From Myxococcus guangdongensis (GTDB taxonomy: Bacteria; Myxococcota; Myxococcia; Myxococcales; Myxococcaceae): 64,000 bases of DNA. Location: assembly GCF_024198255.1 (NCBI RefSeq), contig NZ_JAJVKW010000010.1:62001-126000 (forward strand), in the 5' to 3' direction. Made by a program: the position numbers and the translations under genes. This document shows, piece by piece, positions 15,381-25,041 of the stretch (position 1 is its first letter; each line of letters opens with the position of its first letter). Under the pieces are notes generated by a model, which was given only the letters and a program-made list of their open reading frames with translations, made no database searches and was not told the DNA's origin.

Positions 15381-17270
15381 ATGACGACTCAATCCTATGT
15401 GCTCGTGCTCAAGATCGGCCCGGTGCAGGGCTTCATCGCCCAGGCCCGACGCACGCGCGACCTGTGGTTCGGCAGCTATCTGCTCTCCTCCTTGAGCCGC
15501 GCCATGGCGTGCGCGCTCCGGGACGCGGGCGCTGAGCTCATCTTTCCGCATCCGGAGCAGCTCGACGCGGCGGTGCCGAAGCCCTCGGGGCGTGTCACGA
15601 AGACCGACCAGGCACTGGCAGACGCCGAGTCCGTGAAGGGCTTCCCCAACAAGGTCCTCGCAGTGGTGAAGGGTGACGCGGCCGAAGTGGCCCGCGCGGC
15701 GCGTGAGGCGGCTCGGGCCACGCTCCGCGCACAGTGGAAGCGCGTGCGAGCGACCTGCGGGCCGCTGCTCACGGACGGCGCGGACGCGTGGGCGGACGAG
15801 CAGCTCGACACCTTCCTGGAGTTCCACGCGGCCTGGGCGCCGATGGGGGACGGCGAGTACCCGGTGGCCCTCGAGGAGGCCGAGGCCGCGCTGGAGGCTC
15901 GCCGGGGGCTGCGCGAGTTCAGGGCCTGGACCCAGGCGCCCCCGGCGGGCACACACAAGTCGAGCCTCGACGGTGGACGCGCGTCGGTGCTGAAGCGTGA
16001 GCGTCCGCGGAGTGGCGAGTGGAAGCGGCTGCGCATCGGCGAGCGCGAGGAGCTGGACGCGCTGGGGCTGCTCAAGCGCGCGGGGGGCGAGCCGGACCAG
16101 TTCGTGCCGGTGCCGAGCATCGGGCTGGCGGCGTGGCTGGATACGGCGAGCAAGAGTAAGGACGCAGGCCCGGAGCTCTCCGCGCTGCGTGGCGCGTGCG
16201 CCGACCATCGCGGGTTCACGTCGGTGCACCGGACGGACCTGGCGTGGGTGAACGCGTTCCCGTTCGACGGCCAGCTCCTGCTGTCCGAACGCTGGCGCCC
16301 GTACTTCGCGGAGTGGAGTGAAGACCCCAAGGAGGCGAAGCAGGAGGCCGAGCGGTTCGCGGACAAGCACATCCGGCCGTTGCTCGATGCCATGCCTGTG
16401 GCGCCGTACCCCTACGTGGCGTGTCTCGTCGCCGATGGGGACCGGATGGGCGAACTGCTCCGAGGACTGGCGGAGCACGGAGGCATCGAGGCGCACCGAC
16501 GTGTCTCCCACGCGCTCGCGAGCTTCACGGAGGAGGCACGAGACATCGTCCAGTCGCGCTACCGCGGGATGCTCGTCTATGCGGGGGGCGATGATGTCCT
16601 GGCCTTCGTGTGTCCGGCGGACGCGCTCGAGTGTGCCCGGGCGCTGGCGGCCGCCTTCTCGAAGCACCTGGCCCCTGTCAGCGGAGAAGCTGTGCCCACG
16701 TTGTCGGTGGGGCTGGGCATCGGTCACGTGATGGAGAGCCTGGGGCAGCTCCTGTCCCTGGGGCGTCGAGCGGAGAAGGCCGCGAAGGACGCGGGGCGCG
16801 ACGCGCTCGCGGTCCTCGTGGCGAAGCATGCGGGGCGCGAGCGGCTGTGGACCGCGAGCTGGACTCCGAAGGGCGCCGCCGCGGAGCCGCTGACCCGGCT
16901 GTCCCAGGACATGGCGCTGCTGGGCGGAGACCGGCTGCCCCTGGGCAAGGTGCACGAGGTGGAGACGATGGTGCGCCGCTTCCCCGCGGAGACGGCGTCG
17001 GAGGAACAGGCGGGAGTGCTGGTGGCCGAGGTGTCGCGAATCCTGGCTCGCGCCGAGGGGCGGGCTCGTGGCTCCGAGGCCCGTGAACGGAAGGACAAGG
17101 CCCTGTCCCTGACGGACGTGGGGCTGGCTGCTCTCGCGGAGGAGCCGCCGGAGTGTGTCGAGAAGGTCCACGCGGAGCTGCTCTCGTGGGTGGACCGGAT
17201 GTTGGTGGCGGGGACGCTCGAGCGTTCGCGTCGCGGCCTGGAGCTCAAAAAGGAGGTGGCGCATGAGTGA
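15381..17270 (+). CDS. cmr2: Cas10/Cmr2, cyclic oligoadenylate synthase subunit
   Basis: A 629-aa protein. It begins VLVLKIGPVQGFIAQARRTRDLWFGSYLLSSLSRAM, the start of the first palm domain of Cmr2. The second palm has LVADGDRMGELL and the intact cyclase motif G402-G-D-D405 (YAGGDDVLAF). No HD-domain sequence precedes the first palm, which explains why it is shorter than the 850-1000 aa usual for Cmr2. It should therefore make cyclic oligoadenylates on target RNA binding but lack the single-strand DNase. GGGAGG lies about 10 bases before ATG 15381. The cmr3 start overlaps its last 8 bases. Confidence 0.9.
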   Translation: MTTQSYVLVLKIGPVQGFIAQARRTRDLWFGSYLLSSLSRAMACALRDAGAELIFPHPEQLDAAVPKPSGRVTKTDQALADAESVKGFPNKVLAVVKGDAAEVARAAREAARATLRAQWKRVRATCGPLLTDGADAWADEQLDTFLEFHAAWAPMGDGEYPVALEEAEAALEARRGLREFRAWTQAPPAGTHKSSLDGGRASVLKRERPRSGEWKRLRIGEREELDALGLLKRAGGEPDQFVPVPSIGLAAWLDTASKSKDAGPELSALRGACADHRGFTSVHRTDLAWVNAFPFDGQLLLSERWRPYFAEWSEDPKEAKQEAERFADKHIRPLLDAMPVAPYPYVACLVADGDRMGELLRGLAEHGGIEAHRRVSHALASFTEEARDIVQSRYRGMLVYAGGDDVLAFVCPADALECARALAAAFSKHLAPVSGEAVPTLSVGLGIGHVMESLGQLLSLGRRAEKAAKDAGRDALAVLVAKHAGRERLWTASWTPKGAAAEPLTRLSQDMALLGGDRLPLGKVHEVETMVRRFPAETASEEQAGVLVAEVSRILARAEGRARGSEARERKDKALSLTDVGLAALAEEPPECVEKVHAELLSWVDRMLVAGTLERSRRGLELKKEVAHE

Positions 17271-18507
17271 GGAGTGCTTCGCGTTGCTGCCGCGTGACGG
17301 GCTGTCCGTGAAGGATGGCCGCGGCTGGTACACGAGTGAGGTGGGGCGCGGGTATTCGCATCCGTGGCCGCTGCCGACGACGGTCCGAGGCGCGCTGCGC
17401 GCCGCGTGGGGACAGGACCTCATGTCGAATCAGCCGGGCGTCCGGCTGACGCCCGAGGCGTGGGAGCGGCGCTCCGCGAGCCTCGCGCTGACGGGGTTCG
17501 TCGCCTTGCGGCGCGACCTGGGAGAGACGTCCTTCACCCCGAGCCACCGGATGTGGCCCGCGCCCGCGGACGCGGTGGTGGTGGCGGGCAAGGACGGCGA
17601 GCCCGCGCGGGTCGAGCGACTGCGTCCCTGGTGGCCCGATTCGGAGGGCGTCATCACCTCGCTCGGCCCCGATGAGGACCGGGCGAGGGAGGCGCTGTGG
17701 CATCCCCGGCCGGACCACGAGAGGCGGATGGGCAAGCCCTCGGGAGATGCGCCGGCGTTCTGGTCCGAGGCGGACATGGTCGCGTGGCTGATGCGCAAGG
17801 ACATCGCGGCGCCGGCGACTCCGGGGCCCGGCCATCGCACCGACGCGCACGTGGCCATCGCGCCCGACAAGCAGACCGCGGAGGACACGATGCTTCACTC
17901 GCGCCAGGTCGTGGAGTTGCTGCGCCTGGAGAAGCGCGAGGGCGCGGCGGCGCGAGTCGCGGTGGAGTGGGCGCTGGGTGTGCGCTGCAGGCAGCCCGAG
18001 GGCGAGGCGGTGACGGGCTTCCCCTCGGGCGTGCTGGGGCTGGGAGGCCGCAGGCGATTGACGGAGGTGGATCGCTCGACAGTCGACCTGTTCGCCTGCC
18101 CCGAGGACTTCCAGCCGGAGCCCTCGATGGGCTTGAAGCTGGTGCTGGCGACGCCCGCGAGCTTCGAGCGTGGGTGGCTGCCGGATGGCTTCGCGTGCGC
18201 GGAAGGTGGCGAGCCCGAGTACGTGGGCACGTTGCCTGGCGTGGAGGGGCGGGTGGTGTTGCGCGCGGCGCTGGTGCCTCGGGCGCAGGACGTGTCCGCG
18301 TGGGACATGGTGAAGCGCCAGCCCCGGGCGGCGCGGCGGTGGGTGCCGGCGGGGTCTGTCTATTTCTTCGAGAAGGTCGGTGGTGGTCGGTTCACCACCG
18401 TGGAGCTGCGCGCGTTGTGGCTGGCCTCGTGGGGCGGCGGCCGCGACGAGGCGCTCGGGCAGGTGTTGCCCGGCGTCTGGGAACTGCCCCCGGAGTGTGG
18501 AGCGTGA
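17263..18507 (+). CDS. cmr3: Type III-B RAMP protein Cmr3
   Basis: A 414-aa protein. Typical Cmr3 features are the N-terminal LLPRDGLSVKDGRGW, PLPTTVRGALRAAWG, and the C-terminal PAGSVYFFEKVGGG. Cmr3 pairs with Cas10 and holds the 5' handle of the crRNA. ATG 17263 lies within the end of cmr2, with AGGAGG upstream (17251). The next gene starts 2 bases after its stop. Confidence 0.88.
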   Translation: MSEECFALLPRDGLSVKDGRGWYTSEVGRGYSHPWPLPTTVRGALRAAWGQDLMSNQPGVRLTPEAWERRSASLALTGFVALRRDLGETSFTPSHRMWPAPADAVVVAGKDGEPARVERLRPWWPDSEGVITSLGPDEDRAREALWHPRPDHERRMGKPSGDAPAFWSEADMVAWLMRKDIAAPATPGPGHRTDAHVAIAPDKQTAEDTMLHSRQVVELLRLEKREGAAARVAVEWALGVRCRQPEGEAVTGFPSGVLGLGGRRRLTEVDRSTVDLFACPEDFQPEPSMGLKLVLATPASFERGWLPDGFACAEGGEPEYVGTLPGVEGRVVLRAALVPRAQDVSAWDMVKRQPRAARRWVPAGSVYFFEKVGGGRFTTVELRALWLASWGGGRDEALGQVLPGVWELPPECGA

Positions 18508-18509
18508 AC

Positions 18510-19439
18510 ATGGAAAGCCGAGCCTATCTGCTGCAAGCCCTGTCCCCCCTGCACGTCGGCACGGGGCAGAGCGTGGGAGTCATCGACCTGCCGCTGATGC
18601 GGATGCGCTCCACGGGCATCCCCATCATCCCCGGCTCGTCGCTCAAGGGCGTGCTGCGTGACGCGAGCGCGAGCGACACCGTCCGGACCGACGCGGTCTT
18701 CGGCCCCCGGCGCGCGAAGAACGGGCCCGAGGGTGACGAGCCCAGCGAGTACGCGGGGGCGCTGGTGGTGGGGGATGCGCGGCTGCTCGCGCTGCCGGTG
18801 CGCAGCTTCGTGGGGACGTTCGCGCTGGTGACGTCGCCGTTGCTGCTGACGCTGGCGCGTCGGGACTGGGGTGGACGACAGGGGGGCGGTGAGGCGCCTC
18901 CTCCGGTCCCCTCGCTGAAGAAGCACCGCGCGCGGGTGGCCTCGTTGAAGTCCTGTGTCTGTCTTCACGAGCAGGCGGGCGGGGCGCGTGTCTACCTCGA
19001 GGACCTGGACCTGGAGGTGGACGCCGAGGACGACGCGGTGCTCGGGGCCTGGGCGGAGGCGCTCCAGCGCGCGCTGCCCGGTGATGAGCGGGAGCTGCTC
19101 GCGCGGCGCCTGGTGCTCGTGGATGACGAGACCATGAGCTTCCTGTGGGAGACGGCGATGCAGGTGGACACCCGCGTGAGCATCGACCCGGACACGGGCA
19201 CGGCCGCGAAGGGGCAGCTCTGGACGGAGGAGAGCCTGCCGGCAGAGACGCTGCTGATGGGGGTGATGGCGGCGTCTGCGTCCTGGAGCCCGAAGCAGGC
19301 GATGGCGGCGAGCGCGGTGCTGGACGCGGCGCTCGGCGGGCAGGGGACGATGCTCCAGTTGGGTGGCAAGGCGACGGTGGGACGCGGGTGGTGCCGGCTG
19401 TTGTCGTGGACGACGGGCGACGCGGAGGCCCGGCGATGA
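18510..19439 (+). CDS. cmr4: Type III-B backbone RNase Cmr4 (Cas7-like)
   Basis: A 309-aa protein. The start YLLQALSPLHVGTGQSVGVIDLPL carries H15 and D26. Asp26 is the residue known to cleave target RNA every six nucleotides in characterised Cmr4, so RNA cleavage should be intact. Next comes RAMP motif STGIPIIPGSSLKGVLRD, then GGKATVGRGW near the C terminus. GGAG is 7 bases before ATG 18510; an in-frame GTG two codons upstream is less likely. Its stop overlaps the cmr5 start (ATGA). Confidence 0.92.
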   Translation: MESRAYLLQALSPLHVGTGQSVGVIDLPLMRMRSTGIPIIPGSSLKGVLRDASASDTVRTDAVFGPRRAKNGPEGDEPSEYAGALVVGDARLLALPVRSFVGTFALVTSPLLLTLARRDWGGRQGGGEAPPPVPSLKKHRARVASLKSCVCLHEQAGGARVYLEDLDLEVDAEDDAVLGAWAEALQRALPGDERELLARRLVLVDDETMSFLWETAMQVDTRVSIDPDTGTAAKGQLWTEESLPAETLLMGVMAASASWSPKQAMAASAVLDAALGGQGTMLQLGGKATVGRGWCRLLSWTTGDAEARR

Positions 19440-19834
19440 GCGGCGTGACGCGAGAGCAGCAACGGGCGACGGATGCGTATGCCCGCGTGACGGCGGTCCC
19501 CGCAGACCTCCGGCCCGACTACAAGCCGCGCGTGCATGGCCTGGGGGCGTCGGTGCTGCGGGATGGGCTGGCCGCGGCGCTCACGTTCCTGGAGCGGGAG
19601 CGGGACCCGAAGGAGCCGAACGCCGCGATGTTGCTGCTCGAGGACCTGGCGAAGGTGCTCGGCAAGGCACGGCTGCCGGGGCTGTCCGCGCCGCTGACGG
19701 GGGAGACGCTGCCGGGAGCCGTGCGGAAGCTGGGGCTGGAGGAGTACATGCTGGCCACGCGCGAGACGCTGCGGCTGGTGGTGTGGTTCCGTCGCGCGGT
19801 CCAGGCCACGTTCAAGGAGGCTCCCCGTGCGTAA
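19436..19834 (+). CDS. cmr5: Type III-B small subunit Cmr5
   Basis: A helical protein of 132 aa at the position and size of Cmr5, the small subunit that lines the target-binding groove next to Cmr4. It contains the family-like stretch DYKPRVHGLGASVLRDGLAAALTFLER and a C-terminal TRETLRLVVWFRRAVQATF helix. It overlaps cmr4 by four bases and cmr6 by eight. Confidence 0.88.
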   Translation: MSGVTREQQRATDAYARVTAVPADLRPDYKPRVHGLGASVLRDGLAAALTFLERERDPKEPNAAMLLLEDLAKVLGKARLPGLSAPLTGETLPGAVRKLGLEEYMLATRETLRLVVWFRRAVQATFKEAPRA

Positions 19835-20894
19835 GGTCCTGGCCGCGCTCCCCCGTTTCGAGGAGATGGGCCCGAGTCATGCGGGGCTGGCCCATGAGCG
19901 CTACGCGCCGCAGAAGGACGACGAGTCGAAGGACGAGAACAGCTCACCCTGGCGGGGGTGGTTGAGCTGGATGGACGGGGCGCGGGAGCCGGAGCACTAC
20001 GGGGTAGCGTACCGCCGTTGGCGCGGCGCGCTGACCCAGTGGCACACGGCCTCCGTGGAGATGCGGGCGACGGGGCGGCTCCTGGCGGGGCACGGGAATG
20101 CCTCGCCGACGGGGGTGGGGTTGACGCTGCATCACACCTGGGGCGTGCCGGTGATTCCGGGCTCCTCGCTCAAGGGAGTGCTCGCGGCCTACCTGCGCGC
20201 GAGCTTCGAGCCTGCCGAGGTGGCGGAGGCGTGTCGTCGACTGTTCGGTGTGCCTGGGGATGAGCGGCTCGGCCAGAAGGCGAGCGTGGGGCAGGTCCTC
20301 TTCCACGACGCGCCGTGGGTGTCGAGCCGGGGCAAGGAGGGCGCTGGGCCGCGGATGCTGGCGCGCGATGTGCTCACGGTGCACCAGCGGGGCTGGTACG
20401 GGAAGGCGGAGTCGTGGCCCAACGACTACGAGTCGCCGAACCCGGTGGCGTTCCTGTCGGTGCGCCCTGGTGGACGTTTCCTCGTGGCGCTGAGCGTGGC
20501 CCCGGGGGCGGACGACGAGACGCTCCGCTTGTTGCGCTGGGCCGCGGACCGGTTGTGCGAGGCGCTGCGTGATTGGGGCGTGGGGGGCAAGACGGCCGCG
20601 GGATACGGGCGGCTGGAGCCTGAGGGGAGCGTGGTGATCAATCCACCGCGCGCGGTGTCTCGGCCGTCACCGGAGCGGGACGCGTTCAAGGCGTGGGGGG
20701 AGGAGCAGCGGGCGGCGAAGACGGAGCAGCGTAAGGTGCTCGAGGACTTCGATGCGCAGTGGCGACCGAAGTTGATGCCCCTGTCGCGCGAGGCGCGGAT
20801 GGAGTGCGCCCAGGCGCTTCGCGTGTTGGTGCGGAGCCCCAAGCTCCAGGAGCGTCGCGAGGAGTTGCTCAGGCTTCTTGTGGACGGCGCCTGA
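19827..20894 (+). CDS. cmr6: Type III-B RAMP protein Cmr6
   Basis: A 355-aa protein, start GTG 19827 inside cmr5. RAMP motifs are GVPVIPGSSLKGVLAAYLRA near residue 110 and the Gly-rich DWGVGGKTAAGYGRLE near 250. Cmr6 caps the 3' end of the backbone with Cmr1. The last 80 residues are helical and charged. It is the final gene of the operon, followed by a hairpin and the CRISPR leader. Confidence 0.9.
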   Translation: MRKVLAALPRFEEMGPSHAGLAHERYAPQKDDESKDENSSPWRGWLSWMDGAREPEHYGVAYRRWRGALTQWHTASVEMRATGRLLAGHGNASPTGVGLTLHHTWGVPVIPGSSLKGVLAAYLRASFEPAEVAEACRRLFGVPGDERLGQKASVGQVLFHDAPWVSSRGKEGAGPRMLARDVLTVHQRGWYGKAESWPNDYESPNPVAFLSVRPGGRFLVALSVAPGADDETLRLLRWAADRLCEALRDWGVGGKTAAGYGRLEPEGSVVINPPRAVSRPSPERDAFKAWGEEQRAAKTEQRKVLEDFDAQWRPKLMPLSREARMECAQALRVLVRSPKLQERREELLRLLVDGA

Positions 20895-20910
20895 TGGGAG
20901 GACTTCGGGG

Positions 20911-20935
20911 GGCGTCACGAATGCGGCGTGACGCT
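20911..20935 (+). terminator. Hairpin after cmr6
   Basis: GCGTCACG (20912-20919) and CGTGACGC (20927-20934) form a perfect 8-bp stem with a 7-base loop, starting 17 bases after the cmr6 stop. It probably ends the cmr transcript before the array. Confidence 0.55.
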
Positions 20936-21448
20936 CCTCGATGCATTGGTTGCGAGTGCTCTTGAAGATGCTTCGGGGCCTGGAGGGCGAATCCGGAGTG
21001 GTCGACGCTACATGGGAGTGCGTTGGCGGTTCTCGTGGTGACAGCGGAGCTGGGTGAGTGGCTGGGAGGCGGGAGGCGGCCTGGTACGGCGGGCACTGGG
21101 TGAATGGATTTCAGGGGCGCGAGTCGAGCTCGCCCCGTGGCTATCTTTGGCAGTGTGCGGTGCGGGGTACGAGCTGTTGGATGGGGAGTGCGTTGTCTGG
21201 AGTTGGACTTTCAAGCACCTCCGCGTGGCGGAGGGCCAGGAGTGGCCTTCGGGCGAAAACCCGAGTCCTGGCGCGGGGTTGGGGCTCTTTGACAGGTGAA
21301 TAGGTGCTTGAATGGGGAATTCGTGAGGAGTTTCAATGGGTTGGTGGATGTGGGATGCGCGGTTGGCGTGGTGGAGCTCGCGGAGGGAGGGGGGGCTTGA
21401 AAACAGGGGGGACAAGATGGCGGAATCGTTGGCGATTCGAGGGCGGCT
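20936..21448 (+). promoter_or_regulatory. CRISPR leader region
   Basis: About 510 bases with no convincing gene, placed at the conserved end of the array. The part after 21285 is less GC-rich than its surroundings. A TTGACA hexamer occurs at 21289-21294 but no clear -10 box follows at the right distance. A hairpin GAATCG-TTGG-CGATTC (21423-21438) sits 10 bases before the first repeat. Degenerate repeats accumulate at the opposite end, which supports this side as the leader. Confidence 0.6.
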
Positions 21449-21698
21449 CCGCCGCTCGCCGTGATGCCGGAAGGCGTTGAGCACTAGACCTGCGGCGTGC
21501 CGCCCTGCACGCAGTACAACCCGCCGCCGCTCGCCGTGATGCCGGAAGGCGTTGAGCACCGGAGCGCAGCCATGACCTCTTGGCAGCCCGTGGCGCTCGC
21601 CGTGATGCCGGAATGCGTTGAGCACACGATTTCCGCCCAGTGCTCACGCCCCATGGTCGACGCCGCCGCTCGCCGTGATGCCGGAAGGCGTTGAGCAC

Positions 21699-21733
21699 CC
21701 GCTGAACAACGACTGGCTCTACATCGACGGCGA
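21699..21733 (+). repeat. Duplicated spacer, first copy
   Basis: A 35-base spacer that begins CCGCTGAACAACGACTGG. It is identical to the spacer at 22275-22309, eight spacers further on. Read in the + direction it could encode PLNNDWLYIDGD, which would suit a structural phage protein, but no match was tested. Confidence 0.95.
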
Positions 21734-22274
21734 CCGCCGCTCGCCGTGATGCCGGAATGCGTTGAGCACACGACGCGGTTGAACGAAGCGTGAGCTGGGG
21801 CCCAGCCGCCGCTCGCCGTGATGCCGGAAGGCGTTGAGCACGGGCCGTTGGCCGCGAGCTCGCGGAGCGCGGCCCCGTCGCCGCCGCTCGCCGTGATGCC
21901 GGAAGGCGTTGAGTACGTGGGTCTGGAGGTCGAACAGATGAACCTCTCCGTCGCCCTCCCGCCGCTCGCCGTGATGCCGGAAGGCGTTGAGCACCGTTCC
22001 ACCCGCCCGACGCAGCCCCCTCCCCCGCCGCTCGCCGTGATGCCGGAAGGCGTTGAGCACGAGTACTCCGGCTGCCAGAACCACGGGACGAAGATCCGCC
22101 GCTCGCCGTGATGCCGGAAGGCGTTGAGCACGACCTTCATGGGGAGGGGAGGGCCCCGGCTCTTCACCCCGCCGCTCGCCGTGATGCCGGAAGGCGTTGA
22201 GCACCCGGCCTCGCGCAGCACCTGCCGCGCCTCCTCAGCCGCCGCTCGCCGTGATGCCGGAAGGCGTTGAGCAC

Positions 22275-22309
22275 CCGCTGAACAACGACTGGCTCTACAT
22301 CGACGGCGA
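22275..22309 (+). repeat. Duplicated spacer, second copy
   Basis: Identical over all 35 bases to the spacer at 21699-21733. The repeats after the two copies differ: the one at 21734 has a G-to-T change and the one at 22310 does not. Confidence 0.95.
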
Positions 22310-24991
22310 CCGCCGCTCGCCGTGATGCCGGAAGGCGTTGAGCACGAGACAGGCACGGACTCGGGAGCGCGCTCCAGGCCCGCCGCTCGCCGTGATGCCG
22401 GAAGGCGTTGAGCACATACGTACCTCGGGGTTGGTGTTGCATGGGCCGGATCCGCCGCTCGCCGTGATGCCGGAAGGCGTTGAGCACCGATTACGGCGAC
22501 GCCGTGTTCCCACTCGTCGGGGACGCCGCCGCTCGCCGTGATGCCGGAAGGCGTTGAGCACTTCGCGAGTGACCCGAACGGCCTGCATGCCGCCAGCCGC
22601 CGCTCGCCGTGATGCCGGAAGGCGTTGAGCACCGTCTTCCCCTCGCTACCAGGACGTCACCAGTGGTCCCGCCGCTCGCCGTGATGCCGGAAGGCGTTGA
22701 GCACTTCTGGTGGGCGGCCTGGTCGACTCCTCGAAGGCCCGCCGCTCGCCGTGATGCCGGAAGGCGTTGAGCACCGCGAGGCCGGGTTCACCCCGAAGGA
22801 GGGCCGGGATCCGCCGCTCGCCGTGATGCCGGAAGGCGTTGAGCACTCGGGGAGATCGTCGAGCGATGCAGAGGCCAGCCCGCCGCCGCTCGCCGTGATG
22901 CCGGAAGGCGTTGAGCACGTGCGCCCCGCGTTGGGTCCAACAATCACCATCTTCCGCCGCTCGCCGTGATGCCGGAAGGCGTTGAGCACGCGTCTTGCTC
23001 TCGAGCTGCCCGAGGAAGGCGGCGTCCGCCGCTCGCCGTGATGCCGGAAGGCGTTGAGCACTTGCCCAAGTAGGTATCGGCATCCTCGATGCTGGGAGCA
23101 CCGCCGCTCGCCGTGATGCCGGAAGGCGTTGAGCACGGGACCTTGGTGCACAGCGGCTTCCCGCCCATGGCGCCCGCCGCTCGCCGTGATGCCGGAAGGC
23201 GTTGAGCACGGCCGCCCGGTTCTGAGGCAGCGCTCGGTGAGGGCCCCGCCGCTCGCCGTGATGCCGGAAGGCGTTGAGCACTTCTCGGAGCTGTTCGGCG
23301 TGCACAAGGTGCTGCGTGCCGCCGCTCGCCGTGATGCCGGAAGGCGTTGAGCACACTGGATGTGAGGTGACAAATGCGTAGGTGGAAATACTCCGCCGCT
23401 CGCCGTGATGCCGGAAGGCGTTGAGCACGATTCGCGCGCTCTTCGAAAGTCATGTGCTGCCTCCCTGCCGCCGCTCGCCGTGATGCCGGAAGGCGTTGAG
23501 CACTTCTCCGTCTTGAGCGCGATGCTCTGCTGCATCTCCGCCGCTCGCCGTGATGCCGGAAGGTGTTGAGCACCTGCGCCACCACCGCCGTCAACAGCGC
23601 GGCGCCGTACACCGCCGCTCGCAGTGATTCCGGAAGGCGTTGAGCACTTGGCGAGGTCATAGACGCCTCTGCCGGGGCTCATCACTCCGCCGCTCGCCGT
23701 GATGCCGGAAGGCGTTGAGCACAGTGCGCAGCAGCAGACCGTCGACAACCAGTTCCGCCCGCCGCTCGCCGTGATGCCGGAAGGCGTTGAGCACATGTGC
23801 TCCGGATGAGAAGAGGAAACAACTACTGCTGGGCCGCCGCTCGCCGTGATGCCGGAAGGCGTTGAGCACACCTTGTTGACGAGCTGCGCCTCCGCGGTCT
23901 TCTGCACCGCCGCTCGCCGTGATGCCGGAAGGCGTTGAGCACCCGCCACCTTCGACAGCCTCCCGTGGCGTGGCTGTCCGCCGCTCGCCGTGATGCCGGA
24001 AGGCGTTGAGCACTGTGGACCGGCCCGGACTGCGCCGGCATCGCCCGAAGGCCGCCGCTCGCCGTGATGCCGGAAGGCGTTGAGCACTAAACGTCCCCGT
24101 AGCTGGACACCGGGCGTCCGGGGTCCCGCCGCTCGCCGTGATGCCGGAAGGCGTTGAGCACCCCAACCCCTGGGACAAAACGATGGTCGCACGGACCGCC
24201 GCTCGCCGTGATGCCGGAAGGCGTTGAGCACCGGGGCAGGATGAAGCTGGGCACGCCTATGCACACCGCCGCTCGCCGTGATGCCGGAAGGCGTTGAGCA
24301 CGTGAGCATCTGGGAAATCGAGCCGGGCGACGCCTGCGCGCCGCCGCTCGCCGTGATGCCGGAAGGCGTTGAGCACCTCTTGAGCTGCGCCATCATCTCT
24401 TCATCACTCTGGACCGCCGCTCGCCGTGATGCCGGAAGGCGTTGAGCACACCGGCACCGCTTCCTTTGCGAGGATGGCCAGCCCGATGCCGCCGCTCGCC
24501 GTGATGCCGGAAGGCGTTGAGCACGACATGGCGGAGGTGATGTTGCAAAGGTCGAAGCCGCCGCTCGCCGTGATGCCGGAAGGCGTTGAGCACTGGCACC
24601 TCCAGTCCCAGCGTGACACGCAACTTGACCGCCGCTCGCCGTGATGCCGGAAGGCGTTGAGCACTCCCAAGGCTGTCCAGTGAGTGCGCCTCCCGTGCCC
24701 CGCCGCTCGCCGTGATGCCGGAAGGCGTTGAGCACTAGTTCCGCAACTCGGACACCGCCTCGTCACCCAGGGGCCGCCGCTCGCCGTGATGCCGGAAGGC
24801 GTTGAGCACCTGACGTCGCTGAACGAGATCGGCGTGGAGGTGAACCGCCGCTCGCCGTGATGCCAGAAGGCGTTGAGCACCTCACCAACGGGCAGCAGCC
24901 GAACCAGCAGTTCGCCCCGCCGCTCGCCGTGATGCCGGAAGGCGTTGAGCACTAGATCTTCGCCCCGTTCGTCATCGTCACCGTCTCGGTG

Positions 24992-25041
24992 CCGCCGCTC
25001 GCCGTGATGCCGGAAGGCGGATGCCGGAAGGCGTTGACCCC
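24992..25041 (+). repeat. Rearranged CRISPR repeat
   Basis: The block GATGCCGGAAGGCG is present twice in tandem inside this repeat, and the end reads TTGACCCC in place of TTGAGCAC, so the 5' handle is lost. The unit should not yield a normal crRNA. Most of the degenerate repeats lie downstream of it. Confidence 0.9.

Noticed and set aside
21289..21320. Sigma-70 promoter in the leader (TTGACA)
   Set aside because: No acceptable -10 hexamer at 16-18 bases, so it is only noted, not called as a promoter.
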